Assembly (NCBI GenBank): GCA_009760885.1
Contig: CM019691.1
Span: forward strand, 24,365,314 to 24,429,313
From: Achatina immaculata
Taxonomy: Eukaryota; Mollusca; Gastropoda; Stylommatophora; Achatinidae
Length of the DNA: 64,000 nucleotides
Reading direction: 5' to 3'
Notes under the pieces: model-generated
Told to the model about the DNA's origin: nothing
The model's input: the letters and a program-made list of their open reading frames with translations, nothing else
Databases searched by the model: none
Translations under genes and position numbers: made by a program
In this document: positions 20,641 through 32,177 of the stretch, piece after piece
How the letters are laid out: every line of letters begins with the position of its first letter
Numbering within the stretch: the first letter of the stretch is position 1

Positions 20641-21859
20641 ATCTGTAGTGTTGCTAAAATTAGTCATAATTTTTAGATGTCTAAGCTTCTAGAGTTTAGG
20701 TGCTCTCTCTCTCTCTCACACACAAATTTTCTCTCTCTCTCTCCCTCACTCTCTGCCTTTGTTTCCCACCACAAGTATCAGGTATCATTTTATCAATTGC
20801 CATTATCCAGTATCACGAGAACCGGTCAGTCTAAAATTGACCCCAGCAACACGTAAATTCAGTTCTCTAAACACTCCGCTACGCTGTCTTTCATGTTTTG
20901 CTATTACCACCACCACCAGCACCCCCTCCCCCTCCCAAACACCCGCCGTTAAATGTGACTCACTATGATCATACAGACTGCCGGCTTTTGTCTGCTGGAA
21001 TCCATTTTTCATTATCCAATATTAATGCTTGTCAACGGAATATCTGAGATGGCCGGTGTTTATTGTCTTCACACTCTTAGTTCAGTCTGACATGCTGTCA
21101 ACATCTCTCATGGCTTTTCTCCCTGATGCAGTGAAAATAGATTTGCAGACAATTATTTGAACTGAAAGCCTAACTGGATCACTGCCGGTTTCTGACAAAA
21201 AGGAAAAAAAAATGACGAAGCTATTTTTTAACAAAACTGCCCGGAAACCAGTAACGTCCACGTACATAAATTTTTTTGTTTTTGTTAACACAAGTTTTAA
21301 AATATTATGCGAAATTACAGCAGCGTTTGCCATGAGCTGTTTTTAACGTCTCTTAATACATGACTCTTGCGTGGACTTCCGGCAGCGCAGAAAGCATGCC
21401 ATTGTGAAAGTTCGGATTAATTTGGATTCATTAATGTAAACCGATTTTTATGTGACAATACTTATGATCTCTTATGTTTGTTTCATGGCTTTCAATGAGA
21501 ATTGATTTCTCTATAGTGTCTTGTCTTGTCATTTCCTTCGTCTTCATCACCATCATCATTAAACGAGTGAACTTCTCGAAGAATGCGGCTTTCGGCAAAG
21601 AATTACGTTTTTTATTTATGTTTCCTTTCTCCGTTGGCTTATCACTTCCAGTTCGAAGCTAGATTTGATTCATATATTTCATTACCTTCATACAACCTTA
21701 TCTTCGCTATTTGTGTCACTACTTCCATCTATTCCAGTTATCCTCTATTGCCTACTGGTATGATCAAATCCTTTAAATATGAACTGTCAGCCGTAATCAT
21801 TTCTTTGGTTTTTGCTTTATAGATCTGGCCATCATCATTACACTCCAGACGTGTCTATA
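20641..21859. other. unassigned sequence
   Basis: CT-rich microsatellites at 20703-20755. No gene or dispersed repeat recognised otherwise. Confidence 0.4.
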
Positions 21860-22240
21860 TGTGCACAGACTTCACCTTAACACATCTGTCAACGTCTTGC
21901 GGATAGTATGCGTCCTGTGTTGGTTTCATGCGTCCAGTATGCCTCTCTTTCTTGGTCGTGCCAGGTTGTGCTCCCAGCTCTCTCAGTCTAAGTTGCTGAT
22001 TTCGAAGTCCTCTACTCTGCCTGTCTCTCTGAGTACGTTAACAATATTAGCTCGATCCACTGGTTGTTCATCTGCGATGATGGCAGAGCAGACTGACCTG
22101 TCAGCTCTCTCATTTCCCTGGATACCAGCGTGCCCAGGGACATAGATGAAGATGACTTTGCGAAATGTTGATTTCTGCAGTGACTCAAGCAATTGCCTAT
22201 GTACGGAACCTACCTTGACCACCGATTTGGTATTCTGTCA
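21860..22240 (-). pseudogene. second RNase H-type LINE fragment
   Basis: Minus-strand frame with LLESLQKSTFRKVIFIYVPG, then HAGIQGNERADRSVCSAIIA, where HAGIQGNERAD is the conserved RNase H end with the catalytic Asp. It continues with DRANIVNVLRETGRVEDFE, and then frame-broken NQHRT-like sequence. It is a different lineage from the element at 19704-20417, because the residues around GNERAD and the C-terminal extension differ. No RT core or tail is attached. Confidence 0.75.
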
Positions 22241-22249
22241 GCCATAACT

Positions 22250-22556
22250 GACATGCTAGCTTCAGGGTTGGCCAACCATAGTTTCGTCTCACCGCTCCTT
22301 TGGTACCCCCAGTGACAGTCCGAACCTGGCTAACGGGGCAGGCATCGCCAATCGCCATTGTCCCGATGGTGGTGGAGTCTGCTAAAGAAGTATTGCCTTT
22401 TAGTTACACTCAGGGGCTGGAAACATATCTGCCATAACCCGTTCCCAAACCGACACGATGCTGTCTTTCAACATTTTCACAGCATCGGCTGCAGAGAACA
22501 CCAGCTTGCAGTTCCAAGGAGGAGAAGAAGAAGAAGAAGAAGAAGAAGGCAGCATA
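22250..22556 (+). mobile_element. family B repeat with (GAA)n tail
   Basis: Contains AACCTGGCTAACGGGGCAGG, GGTGGTGGAGTCTGCTAAAG, AAGTATTG, CAGCATCGGCTGCAGAGAAC and GCAGTTCCAAGGAGGA, then (GAA)n at 22521-22547. Shared with five other places in the window. Noncoding as far as I can see. Confidence 0.8.
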
Positions 22557-22587
22557 TTCATGAGATATATAAGGTAAATATAGCCTC

Positions 22588-22665
22588 CTGTCATATCTAA
22601 GGGGCACCTAGGGAATATGCTGTCAGTGTCCATATTTTCCTTGACCTGTCACGGAGCTAGATGGT
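22588..22665 (-). mobile_element. SINE-like fragment (as at 7790)
   Basis: The complement contains GACAGGTCAAGGAAAATATGG-like sequence and ATTCCCTAGGTGCC, matching about 7985-8035. It sits directly after a family B tail. Confidence 0.6.
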
Positions 22666-23231
22666 AGTATGGTGTGAATTACGTTGGCCAGTTCACCCCC
22701 CCCCCTTGCGTCCCCCCCCCCCCCCAGCTCTCGAAGGAGCAGGGTACTCATTCTTACAGGTGTAGCACTTCCACCCGGCTCAAAATATACAAATTTTGCT
22801 TTATTTTATTTTTTAATTGCTTGTTTATTATCGCGCTGTATCTACACACTGGATAACTTGCTGGTGATCTCATTGTATTTACAAACTTGACTATTTGCCG
22901 CTGGCTTCATTGTATTTACATACAGGATTAACTGCTGATGACTTCACTGAATCTGCCAACTGTATTGATTATAAACCGCCGGTTATGATCATCTGCGGTG
23001 ACTTTCCTAAATTCCCAGAGCGGACATAAAGAAGGTGAATTTTCAGCACACTCCACTAGTCTGGAAAGGACTCTTCACTGAAATTGCTAAGAAACACAAA
23101 ATCTTATTTCAAGAACCATCGAACTAAAAGTAGTGATAGGTTTTAGTTTTAGATCCACTGGTCTCACAAAAACGTCACTCAATTCAGGGTCATAAGAAAA
23201 CCTGGTTCTACGTTATGCGCTTTGTTTTCAG
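22666..23231. other. unassigned sequence
   Basis: C-runs at 22696-22704 and 22711-22724. No gene recognised before the candidate exon at 23232. Confidence 0.4.
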
Positions 23232-23332
23232 CCATCTTGGCACACGAGAAGGGCTGCATCCAGGAATCTCATGATCAGCAGGAGGTATTCTCCCGTGACT
23301 CTATACTTTTCTATTCATGCTCATTTCCTCCT
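23232..23332 (+). CDS. candidate orphan exon (101 bp)
   Basis: Bounded by a good acceptor, CTTTGTTTTCAG, and a good donor, GTAAGTTTTT, 101 bp apart. Two plus-strand frames are open throughout. One reads ILAHEKGCIQESHDQQEV..., the other PSWHTRRAASRNLMISRR.... Neither matches TM3 of an amine receptor, so it is not the obvious next exon of the receptor at 8295. No family recognised. Chance splice-site pairs do occur at this frequency. Confidence 0.25.
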
Positions 23333-23533
23333 GTAAGTTTTTCTTTTGTTGGTTTTTCGGTCTCTGTAATTAGAGAGAAAAAAAAATGAAAATAAATATA
23401 ACGCGATTGCAAATTATAACACGAGAATAGGATATAAATTCCGTGAGTTTTTTAAAACTTTATACATATCGCATTTCTACAAATAATAGCAGAAAATAAA
23501 GTAGTATAATTTATAGCCAGCTTTATTTAAACA

Positions 23534-23827
<294 letters not shown>

Positions 23828-24670
23828 AAAAACGCTTCACAGAAATATTTATATGTCGATCATGCGAATCTCAATTTTTGCTACTCTCGTATGCAGTGTT
23901 TCCCTATTCCCTAAAATGCGATTACATGGAATTTGTAACAATGTAAGCATATAATCTTGTAATCTTAGTGACGTGTGTAATGTTACACTGAGGCAATGCC
24001 ATCTCCCGAACAACCGAGAAATATTTATAAATTAGCCAGGAAATACAAACACAAGGAAAGGGAAAAACACCCAAACAACTTCATACGAAAACACAAAACA
24101 GACGGAGAACATAAAAATGTTAAATTAGAAACAATAAATAAACCGAAGAAAGAAATAACAGTTTTATGCAGGAGAGAGACAGAGTGATTGTAGCAGAAAT
24201 AAAAACAACGGAGAATGAAAGCGAATAACGAGAAAAGAAATATGTTTTCAAAACCAAAACCAAAAACAAAAACAAAAAAAAACAGAATTACAAAGAAAAA
24301 CAAACAAAACAAAATATATAAATATATTATCTCTTCTTATCGATTAATTGACAAAGCAATAATGGCCTTTTGAGAGATGTACAAGAGATTTCATGAAATA
24401 TCCTAGAAATAATAACAGAAAATATTGAATCAAGCAATCTATCATACGGATGTATGGGATATGAAAAATGACCTTCGGGGGAAATGACTCTGGCCTCTTG
24501 TAGAAGATAAAGCGAACAATGGGCCCGTATTTAGAGATTCAAGAACTTCTTATAATGTGCTCCCCAGAGAGTAGGAGAATCAAGGCCAAGAAGAGAGCAT
24601 GAGAATCAAGGTCAAAGGGAGAGTAGAATTTATAGGAAATTGGAATATTTTGAATGTCACAATGACTTAT
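23828..24670. other. unassigned sequence
   Basis: A-rich with AAAAC runs at 24246-24310. No gene recognised. Confidence 0.4.
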
Positions 24671-24998
24671 ATACCGTATTTCCTTCGTTAAACGCCGGGT
24701 CTGAAATAGTCGCCTGCCTCAATTAAATGCCGGGGGTCGAAGGCACGGAGTCATGCTTCGAATAAACGCATGCCTCAAATAAACAGTGGGTTTGAAATAA
24801 AACACCGAGTCAGTACATCGTCTGTCTTTCTATGGAAAGATGTACGGTATAGGCTAATCCTGAAGCTACAGAAGCGTTTATTGTTGCTTTTGATAATAAG
24901 CGCCTGCCTTGAATAAGCGCCGACCTGTAAGAAATCCCAAATCACAGGACACTTTTGTGAATAAACGCCGAAGACGTTTATTCAAAGACATACGGTAT
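24671..24998. mobile_element. MITE with ATACCGTAT termini
   Basis: A 328-bp segment starting ATACCGTATTTCCTTCG and ending, inverted, as ATACCGTATGTCTTTGA. Inside, versions of AATAAACGCC and CGCCTGCCT recur on one strand several times. No coding capacity. Terminal inverted repeats plus small size fit a non-autonomous DNA transposon. The superfamily is not determined because the TSD is ambiguous (TA or TAT). Confidence 0.65.
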
Positions 24999-25560
24999 GT
25001 GTTGAATAACTAGTAAGAGTTGAAATAACAAAGAAACAATGGGACATGAACTGAATCAATGGATATGAAATGAGATATGGTTGAGAAGGCTGAAAACAGA
25101 ACAAGAGAAAAAAAAAGGTAAACGAGAAGAGATGAAAATGAAGGCTCAGAAAGTATATCATAAATAGCCGTGACTTAGTGGCAATATAGCTAATCATTAC
25201 CTGGGCTGATATAAGATATGGAGATTTGAGATCTATGAAGAGTATGATCATTCGTGCCACTTTGAATTGCATCTGATGATGTACATATGGCTATGATTTT
25301 AGTAAGTACGGCGATGAAAACGAGTAGGTCGTGTGTTCTGAAAACACTTCCCAGAACATTACTAAGAGAACCCAGCTACTGACACCGGAGCAAAGAGAAA
25401 AAGAGACTGATCCAGAACTTTAGAAGATGAGAAGAGCAAAAGGCAATACAGCTGGGACGACAGGCACAACTTGGCCGTAGACCGTGAAAAGTGGAGAGAT
25501 TTCTGCCCTGCAAGAAGAAACAATTTGTCTGATCGATCGCCCCCAAAGAAACACACAAGG

Positions 25561-25614
<54 letters not shown>

Positions 25615-26384
25615 TATGCATAGGAATGATATCTAGACAGATATGTGAATGAATGGATATATGGATGAATGGATTGACACGTGATTGAAGGATGGATATA
25701 AGGATGAATAGATGTATATATGGGTGGATGGATGGATACATGGGTGAATGGAAGAAAACACGGATGTTTGTGTACGTGTGGGTGAAGACAAAAAAAAAGA
25801 GAAACAGATTGACCTTTACTTTCAGCCATCTTACGGAAACTTAGTTTTATAAGTGACCGTAAACGAAGTCCAGACACACTCTTTTATCTTTCTAAATGGG
25901 GATTATACAAAGGGTCACATTAGACCTCCGTGAAACAATCTAAGTTTATTGCCTACCGGGTTACATGTTTACGAGGTTCTGGAGAGAATTTAAACCACGG
26001 CAACATCACTAGAAGTAGCAGTAAAGGATGTTTATGGCTGGACGTTTACTTGCAAAGTTTTTAGTGAAGCATCAAAATGGGATGGGAGAATTCACCGCCA
26101 GCTTTCACATCCAGCTCAAAGTAATAAAGGAAAAAAACTTAACAAGTAGGCGTTAATAGTTCTTTCTCTCTTGTCGCTTCAGTGCCTAAGACATATAGGG
26201 TTGCTGGTAGTAAATAGATTTCCACTTTTGTCGGCCCTTCGCTTTCTTCTTGGCTGTCTCCCACGTCTGTCCTTTGTTTATCAGCATCTTTAACAATGGG
26301 CTGCTGACAAAATGTCCACTTTTATCAGGAGTCCTTGTTGACAGACCAGTGGTTACTGTTTTCGTCTATGATTCATGCATTTTG
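24999..26384. other. unassigned sequence with simple repeats
   Basis: (CA)n and (TA)n at 25560-25618, GGAT-type degenerate repeats at 25650-25755. No gene recognised. Confidence 0.45.
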
Positions 26385-26620
26385 TATGAGAAATACAGAT
26401 ACCCACCCCTGGTTGCCAGGGGAAGACAACTGGATATAATGTGTGAAAGAAGTATGAACTAAACTGTATCATTTATGGCCCATCCACCTCCTCTCGCTGG
26501 ATAGTTTGTCCTGCACTAAACTGGCTTCCTCCTAACATCCAGATCTGAGAAAAGATCAGAATAGGGGATGTTTTTTTCTCCCTACTAAAACAAATGATGT
26601 TTTACTTCCAGGAATCATCA
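26385..26620 (+). repeat. dispersed repeat pair, copy 1
   Basis: Shares TGAACTAAACTG, CCATCCACCTCCTCTCG, TGGATAGTTTGTCCT, AACATCCAGATCTGAGAAA and the following 60 bp with 27865-28115, in the same orientation about 1.5 kb away. Nature unknown. Confidence 0.7.
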
Positions 26621-26918
26621 CCACTATGATCTGTTTATACATTCAGGAGGATTATTAGTACTTAGCGCCCATGATTTCTTAATGTGAAGAGACATTTCAA
26701 AGGTGAAGAACGGGCTTAACAATTTCCTCGGGTCTTTTTTTTAATTTCAATTGTTTTAAATGCCCTTTATCCGGAGCTGATCGTTTGAAGTAGGAGGCTG
26801 GCTGGTACAACGCCGATAAAGTACTTTCTCCTAAAACAGCAGAGCTAACGAAGCATACCGCGCTCTCAAAGGACGTGCTTAACTTCATCATTCCTGGCAA
26901 GTTTGAAAGCAGTCAGCA

Positions 26919-26920
<2 letters not shown>

Positions 26921-26969
<49 letters not shown>

Positions 26970-27340
26970 CGATCCTTTAACTGCCCAAGGCAAGGGTTTT
27001 CCATAAACCACTGTCCTTCCACTTTTTTTTCGCTCTTGCCAAGGTGAGCCCTCTATTACTCAACATCCTCTCGGTTGTTCTCCATATCTTCTTTTGATCT
27101 ACCCTTACTCCTGTACATCAAAGGTGTCCACCTCAGGGCTATTTTTGGATAATGAGTCACCAGCCATTCAGAGCACATGCCCCAACCACTACTAGCTTAT
27201 TTCCTCAATAATCGAAGTCAATGGCTTCATATTCATTTCTGCCATAAGCGTGTTATTGCTTATGACATATGGCCAAAATATTTGTCTGATCCCGCGTAAA
27301 CATTTAGTCTGGAAGGAATCTACTTTAAAATGTCGTTATT
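26921..27340 (-). mobile_element. non-LTR retrotransposon 3' remnant with (GA)n tail
   Basis: Homologous to 4541-4975 throughout, including TTTAACTGCCCAAGGCAAGG, TTCAGAGCACATGCCCCAAC and the (CT)n (GA on the minus strand) at 26921-26966. The coding tail is frame-broken. Both copies have the same tail, so the GA run belongs to the element. Confidence 0.6.
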
Positions 27341-27864
27341 ATATTAGAGTCTTCCGCTGAAATCCCATCATAAAGTAGAAATTTTTAACATCTGGACTTC
27401 TTTATACTTTAAACACCGGTAGCGTACGTTAATAACTAAATTATACAAAAGCTGATGAGCATTCATCATCATCATCCGGATGCGATGACGATATACGTGG
27501 GCATTTATGCTTACAGGTATCTATAGTTTGGATCTTCCCATTTCAGATTTAGTTATCCACAATCTGGAACTTACGTTCTTAAATCTACAAGGCTGTTGGG
27601 TCTATTATTTGAGTGCTTTGTTGTTGTTGCTGTTGTTGTCAAGAAGGGAGCTGGGGTTTTGGGCACAAGAGGGGAGAAACCAACAATGTGTAAATCCTTT
27701 ATTTTTCTAATGCGATGCTGTAAAGAAAGTTCTGCAAGAACCGATGCTGTTAATAGTCAGTAGTACCAAAGCATACCCCGCCTTTCTGAAAATATATTTA
27801 ATAATATTCAATATTTCTTCTCTCCAGTGATCACACTGAAAAACTATAAAATACTTGATCAGTG

Positions 27865-28115
27865 TTTCCGATAAAGATATCCACCGCTAGCTACCAGGGC
27901 AAGACAAGTGGATGTGTACGATAAGTCTGAACTAAACTGGTTCATTAACGGTCCATCCATCTCCTCTCGTTGGATAGTTTGTCCTACGCTAAACTGACTT
28001 CCCCCCCCCCCCCCCCAACATACAGATCTGAGAAACAAGTCAGAACAGGGATAGGGTTAGGGATTTTTTTTCCTTGTAAAAAGCGACGTTTTACCATCAA
28101 GGATATTGTGAATGT
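27865..28115 (+). repeat. dispersed repeat pair, copy 2
   Basis: See copy 1 at 26385-26620. This copy has a C-run of about 17 at 28001-28017 in place of CTTCCTCCT, which may be real expansion or a sequencing error. Confidence 0.7.
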
Positions 28116-28199
28116 TGTAGAATGACATGAAGGAATTCCTTCCTCTTCATCTTTTATCATAAATAACCGAAAAGTATTCTCTCCATTCTAAACGTTCTA

Positions 28200-29620
28200 A
28201 TCCATGTCTTTTGATTAGCAATCTTGAAATCTGGCACAAAATTGTCAGGCCCTGGCTGCCACCTCACCTCCACAAGAAATACACTGGCAGCTCTTGTGAA
28301 TAACTAAGCTTGAAAAGTGATAAGTATCATCATCTCTGCGTTGCTTTTTTTCCAAAGATGAAATTTAATTTGAAGTGCTTTAGTATAAACATAAAGCTCA
28401 TGGACTAACAGCCTTGGCCATTGCAGTCATTTAAATGTGATGTAGTGTCAACAAGAAAGACAAGATCTCGAGTCCATTCATCAGCGCCATGTTCTGGAGC
28501 AGTTGTTTCCCTCCGTCTTCAGAGATACGGACGGATTTCCTTGCTGAGATTATAAAAACATCGAAGAATTTTTCTAAACAAGTTTAGCCATCGAACTTCA
28601 CAGTAATGCACCAGCGTTCTAAACTTATTCTCAAGTCATTTGAGAAATTGTTTAAACAGGCGATGGTTCAGTCCCTTAGATTTTATGACGTAGGCGTCTT
28701 CATTACATTTGTAAACTTCAGAGATTTCGCACACAAGTTCTCCTGGTGTATCAAACAATGAAAGGAAGTAAAATCTCTTTCTCCAAGTTAAGGGAATTTA
28801 GCTACTGATTTTTTATTTTCGAAATTAGACCTAGCTTACTTCCAACCCTAGCTGGAACTTCAGCCTTAGTGATACATTCTAGCAAGTCAAAAGAAGGTTA
28901 ACTTTCGTGATACTTTCTTGCAAGTCAAAAGAAGGTTAACTTTTGTGGTACTTTCTTGCTAGTCAAAAGAAAGATTAAGTTCCTTCATGGATGCTTTCAG
29001 CTCATTAAAAATATCATCACTCTGTGGTTGTATCCTTCATGCTTCGAATGGACAGATTTTCTTTAGTAACGGAAGAGGAAATATCGATTCCCCGAACAAA
29101 GATTGCTAGCTTAGCTGTGTTCGATATATCTGTGCTTTCGCTGAGGGCCAACGAAAATACCTCGGATTTACACGTTTGCATTCCTAAGTTTGTTTTTTTT
29201 TCAACATCTTCATAAATCTCTTCAATGCGTCTTGTAACAGTTCTTCGAGACAAACTCATGTCACTGAACTGTCACTGAACTATCTTTTTTTTCTGGATGC
29301 AAAATTTCGACAACAAAACTTAACAAACCCTCCAACTGGGTAGCTCTTCGAATGATTGGCAGTTTTTTCAGATGAAGTATAAAACTCGCAAGCACAATAC
29401 TGTCAGAAAACTTCTGTCTTTTAGAAAAGAATATTATCATCTGTTCAGTTTGCAACATTATTTTTTCTATTTTCATTTGTCTATTTTCTCTCCGAAGTTT
29501 GTCATGTTCAGAATGCTTCGTATTGTAATGATGGTTAAGCGTATTAGTATTTTGTGTGAACAGAAACAGAGGCACAAGGTGCCAAGTGTTTAGATTCAAT
29601 CAAAAATAAAAGTGACTTGT
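28200..29620 (-). pseudogene. hAT transposase pseudogene (GTF2IRD2/ZBED-like)
   Basis: Minus strand, 5' to 3': LNHHYNTKHSEHDKL (like the end of a zinc-finger segment), LASFILHLKKLPIIRRATQL, CPEKK-like HPEKKDSS, then MSLSRRTVTRRIEEIYEDV and FSLALSESTDISNTAKLAIF, VRGIDIS and SMKDTTTE. The order and wording match the hAT-derived transposases related to GTF2IRD2 and ZBED5, where SLALDESTDISDTAQL holds the first acidic residue. Here that residue reads SES rather than DES. Downstream pieces (HQENLCAK-like, DITSHLND-like) persist down to about 28200 among many stops. It is a decayed DNA transposon gene, not a host gene. Confidence 0.7.
28860..28985. repeat. about 39-bp tandem repeat, 3 units
   Basis: AAGTCAAAAGAAGGTTAACTT followed by TGATACTTTCTTGC repeats three times inside the hAT pseudogene. 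Confidence 0.7.
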
Positions 29621-29640
29621 CCAGTGTTTCAATTTTTAGT

Positions 29641-30000
29641 ATGGTAAGGTAAAGGTAAAATCTCCGATTCCATACCATTAAGGCATATTACAGATGCGGT
29701 GTTACGCCCGTATTTCCAAGACCTTCGTGTATAAACTAGGGAAAAAGTAAGAACGGCTTTATTACTTAACGCGTAAACAAAAACTTTCGGCACGTGAAAG
29801 TCTGATGTGGTCAGTATCACGCTTGGCCGCATTTACCTTCCCAGATTTCTCTGGCACCCATTTTTAGAGGCTGGGTGGACCCTAGGGCCTTTTTGATGTG
29901 GTGGTAACAGAAAAAAAAATTCCCCACTGCTGGGAGTTCAACCCGGTACACCGGATTAGTAGACTGGGCACCTGTCAGCCAGGCCGCACCTTTAGCCTTC
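29641..30000 (-). mobile_element. SINE-2 copy
   Basis: Shares GGTAAAGGTAAAAT, CCATTAAGGCATATT, TTTTTAGAGGCTGG and AACCCGGTA...CCGGATTA with 30455-30740. On the minus strand it begins near GGTGTACCGGGTTGAACTCCC, a B-box-like element, and ends TTTACC repeats. tRNA-derived origin is likely but unproven. An extra segment at 29733-29790 is absent from the other copy. Confidence 0.55.
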
Positions 30001-30100
30001 TTTTATTTGATGAAGGCATTGTAAAGTGTGTGCTTATTTATGGAACATTATTGGCCAAACAGTACGCGCACGAACACAAATAAAGTGGCACTAAAATCAG

Positions 30101-30160
30101 AACTCTCTCTCTCTCTCTCTGTGTCTCTCTCTGTCTCTGTCTCTCTCTCCTTCTCTTATG
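30101..30160. repeat. (CT)n microsatellite
   Basis: CTCTCT with interspersed GTCTCT units. Confidence 0.95.
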
Positions 30161-30454
30161 CTCCCTGGACTGTCTATGTAAACGCGCGATAATTTATTAG
30201 ATTTGCCGATGAGACACGAAATAGCACAAATACTTACCAATGAAAGCAGCATACATTCCTGTGATACACGCAGAATATTGAATTGCTAATATCTCAGACT
30301 CTTAAAAGCGCCAAAGCCATCTGCTCGGAAATTTTGTTAAGCGTTTCGAAAAAAGTCGAAATTCAGCAGTCTAGTGATTGACTACACACAAGTCGACAGA
30401 AGCTGTGCTATTGCAAATACCGTCGCTCGTGGAACAAGGCTGATGCAATCCATA

Positions 30455-30740
30455 AAGTAAAGGTAAAAATAAAATTCCAGTTTCCATGTCATTAAGGCAT
30501 ATTGGTAATACGGTGTTAGGCCAGTATTTCCACGACCTTTGGCATATGAAAGTGTGATGTGGTCAGATCATGCCTGGCCTCATTTACTTTCCCGGGTTTC
30601 TCTGGTGCCAATTTTTAGAGGCTGGATCGAGCCCGGCGCCATTTTGGTGTGTACGAGAAAAAATATCAGTGCTGGGACTTAACCCGGTACCACCGGATTA
30701 TTAAACGAGCACCTAACCGCCCAGTACGCCAGGTGACATG
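30455..30740 (-). mobile_element. SINE-2 copy
   Basis: Second copy of the repeat at 29641-30000. The minus strand has GGGCGGTTAGGTGCTCG upstream of CCGGGTTAAGTCCCAG (A- and B-box-like). It ends with TTTACCTTTACT as in the repeat at 7790. Confidence 0.6.
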
Positions 30741-30769
30741 TTTCGTTTAATGATTGTGTAATTTAATAC

Positions 30770-32177
30770 TATACTGTTCAAAAAATGTAAACGCAACAAA
30801 CGCGATGTTGCGATTTAAACTGAAGTTTGCTGATCAGACAAGGGCAAATTGCCTGAAACGTTCACTTGGACATCCACTTCGCGTGCTGACCTGAGCTGTT
30901 CTCGGCAGATGATTCATGAGCACAGAAAATGGGCACTAGTCAGAACAGCATTTTGACAGTAACTCATGACAAGTTCACGACAATCCTGTGAAACTTACTG
31001 AACAGAAAACTCTCTGACCATGTTATTGAATGCCTATAAAAGAATGACGCTTCTCGAATCAATTCATTGGAAAATTCAATGCGCAAGTATGGCTCATCTT
31101 ACTATAAAACACCGACTCATAATCATTGGACGTTTACAGACTGGACAGTCATAAAGTGTAGTGGGCAGATAATTTAATGTGGTTATAAGCACCATTAGTC
31201 GCCTTTGGAGACAGTTTCAAGAAATTGGCTCAGTTGCAGACCGGCCGCGCAGTGGAAGACCCATAGTCACAACTTCTGTCGAAGACCGCTTCATATGGCT
31301 GCGTCACCTCAGGAATAAATTTGCATCTGCGTCCTAAACAGCAGTTAGTCGAATTGCACGACGCTGGTCTTTGGGCTAGAAGACCCTACAGACGTCTGTT
31401 CTTACGGACCGGCATCGCCAGAACCGACCGCAGTGGGCGAATCAGCATGGTCAATGGACTGTTGCGAATGATTGTAGAAGGGTTTGGTTTATGATGAATC
31501 ATTCTTTCTGCTCCAGCGACACGAGAGATGGAGAAGAGTTTACGGCAGAGTCCATGACGCGCTACGCCCAGAACTGTGTGGATGAGGCTCCTGCACATGG
31601 TGGTGGAGGTGTACTGGTGTGGAGGACGATCAACTTAATGGGAAGAAGTTACCTGGTGCAAACTGAAGGATTGATTTTTCAGCAGAATAACGCCCGACCT
31701 CGTGTGGCACAACTCACCACCCAGTTTCTAGCCGATAACAACGTCCAGACCATTCCGTGGCCAACCATGTCATCAGACATGAAACCGATAGAACACTTAT
31801 GGGATGAACTCTATAGACAGGTCCGCCATCGAGACGTGGCGCCAACCAGTCTCTAACAGTTGTCTCTTGCTCTGCGGGATGAGTGGGCAGCCATCCCACA
31901 AGAACAGATCCAAAGGCTAATCTGATCCATGTCAAAGAGATGTCGTTCTCTGATATAGGCCAGAATAGTTCATATACCTCACTGAAACGGAGGCCTCAGT
32001 CGCAAAGAATAAAAGTTTAAACGAAATTTAATGAACCACATTTGATTGTTAAAGTCTTAAAGTTTCTTCATGCCAAGACTGAAACATTAATTCTGTAAAA
32101 TAAAATGTTGATACAAGTTTGAAGCTGGTGTCCATTACGACTACGGTAGTGTTGCGTTTCTTTTGTTGAACAGTATA
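30770..32177 (+). mobile_element. Tc1-like transposon, full length (1404 bp)
   Basis: Inverted ends TACTGTTCAAAAAATGTAAAC at 30772 and, reverse-complemented, TACTGTTCAACAAAAGAAAC ending at 32175. TA duplications at 30770-30771 and 32176-32177. Both ends look intact, so the copy might be mobilised in trans. The transposase is defective (see next entry). Confidence 0.9.
31089..31957 (+). pseudogene. Tc1-like transposase pseudogene (copy 1)
   Basis: Starts MAHLTIKHRLIIIGRLQTGQ (homeodomain-like helix-turn-helix), with an early stop, then ISRLWRRFQEIGSVADRPRS. DESFFLL, the first catalytic Asp region, survives in a shifted frame near 31493. Then VDEAPAHGGGGVLVW, IFQQNNARPRVAQL, where the usual QQD is QQN so the second Asp is lost, and PIEHLWDEL with the Glu present. 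About 100 bp before QQN is missing relative to copy 2. Spacing Asp-34-Glu is that of Tc1-like DD34E enzymes. No functional product is expected. Confidence 0.85.

Noticed and set aside
23232..23332. Next exon of the 5-HT1-like receptor
   Set aside because: Neither open frame contains the TM3 features expected after TM2 (Trp-x-x-Gly, the conserved Cys, Asp3.32 or DRY).
28990..29599. Plus-strand frames antisense to 28200-29620
   Set aside because: The minus strand carries recognisable hAT transposase wording; the plus-strand frames do not resemble any protein.
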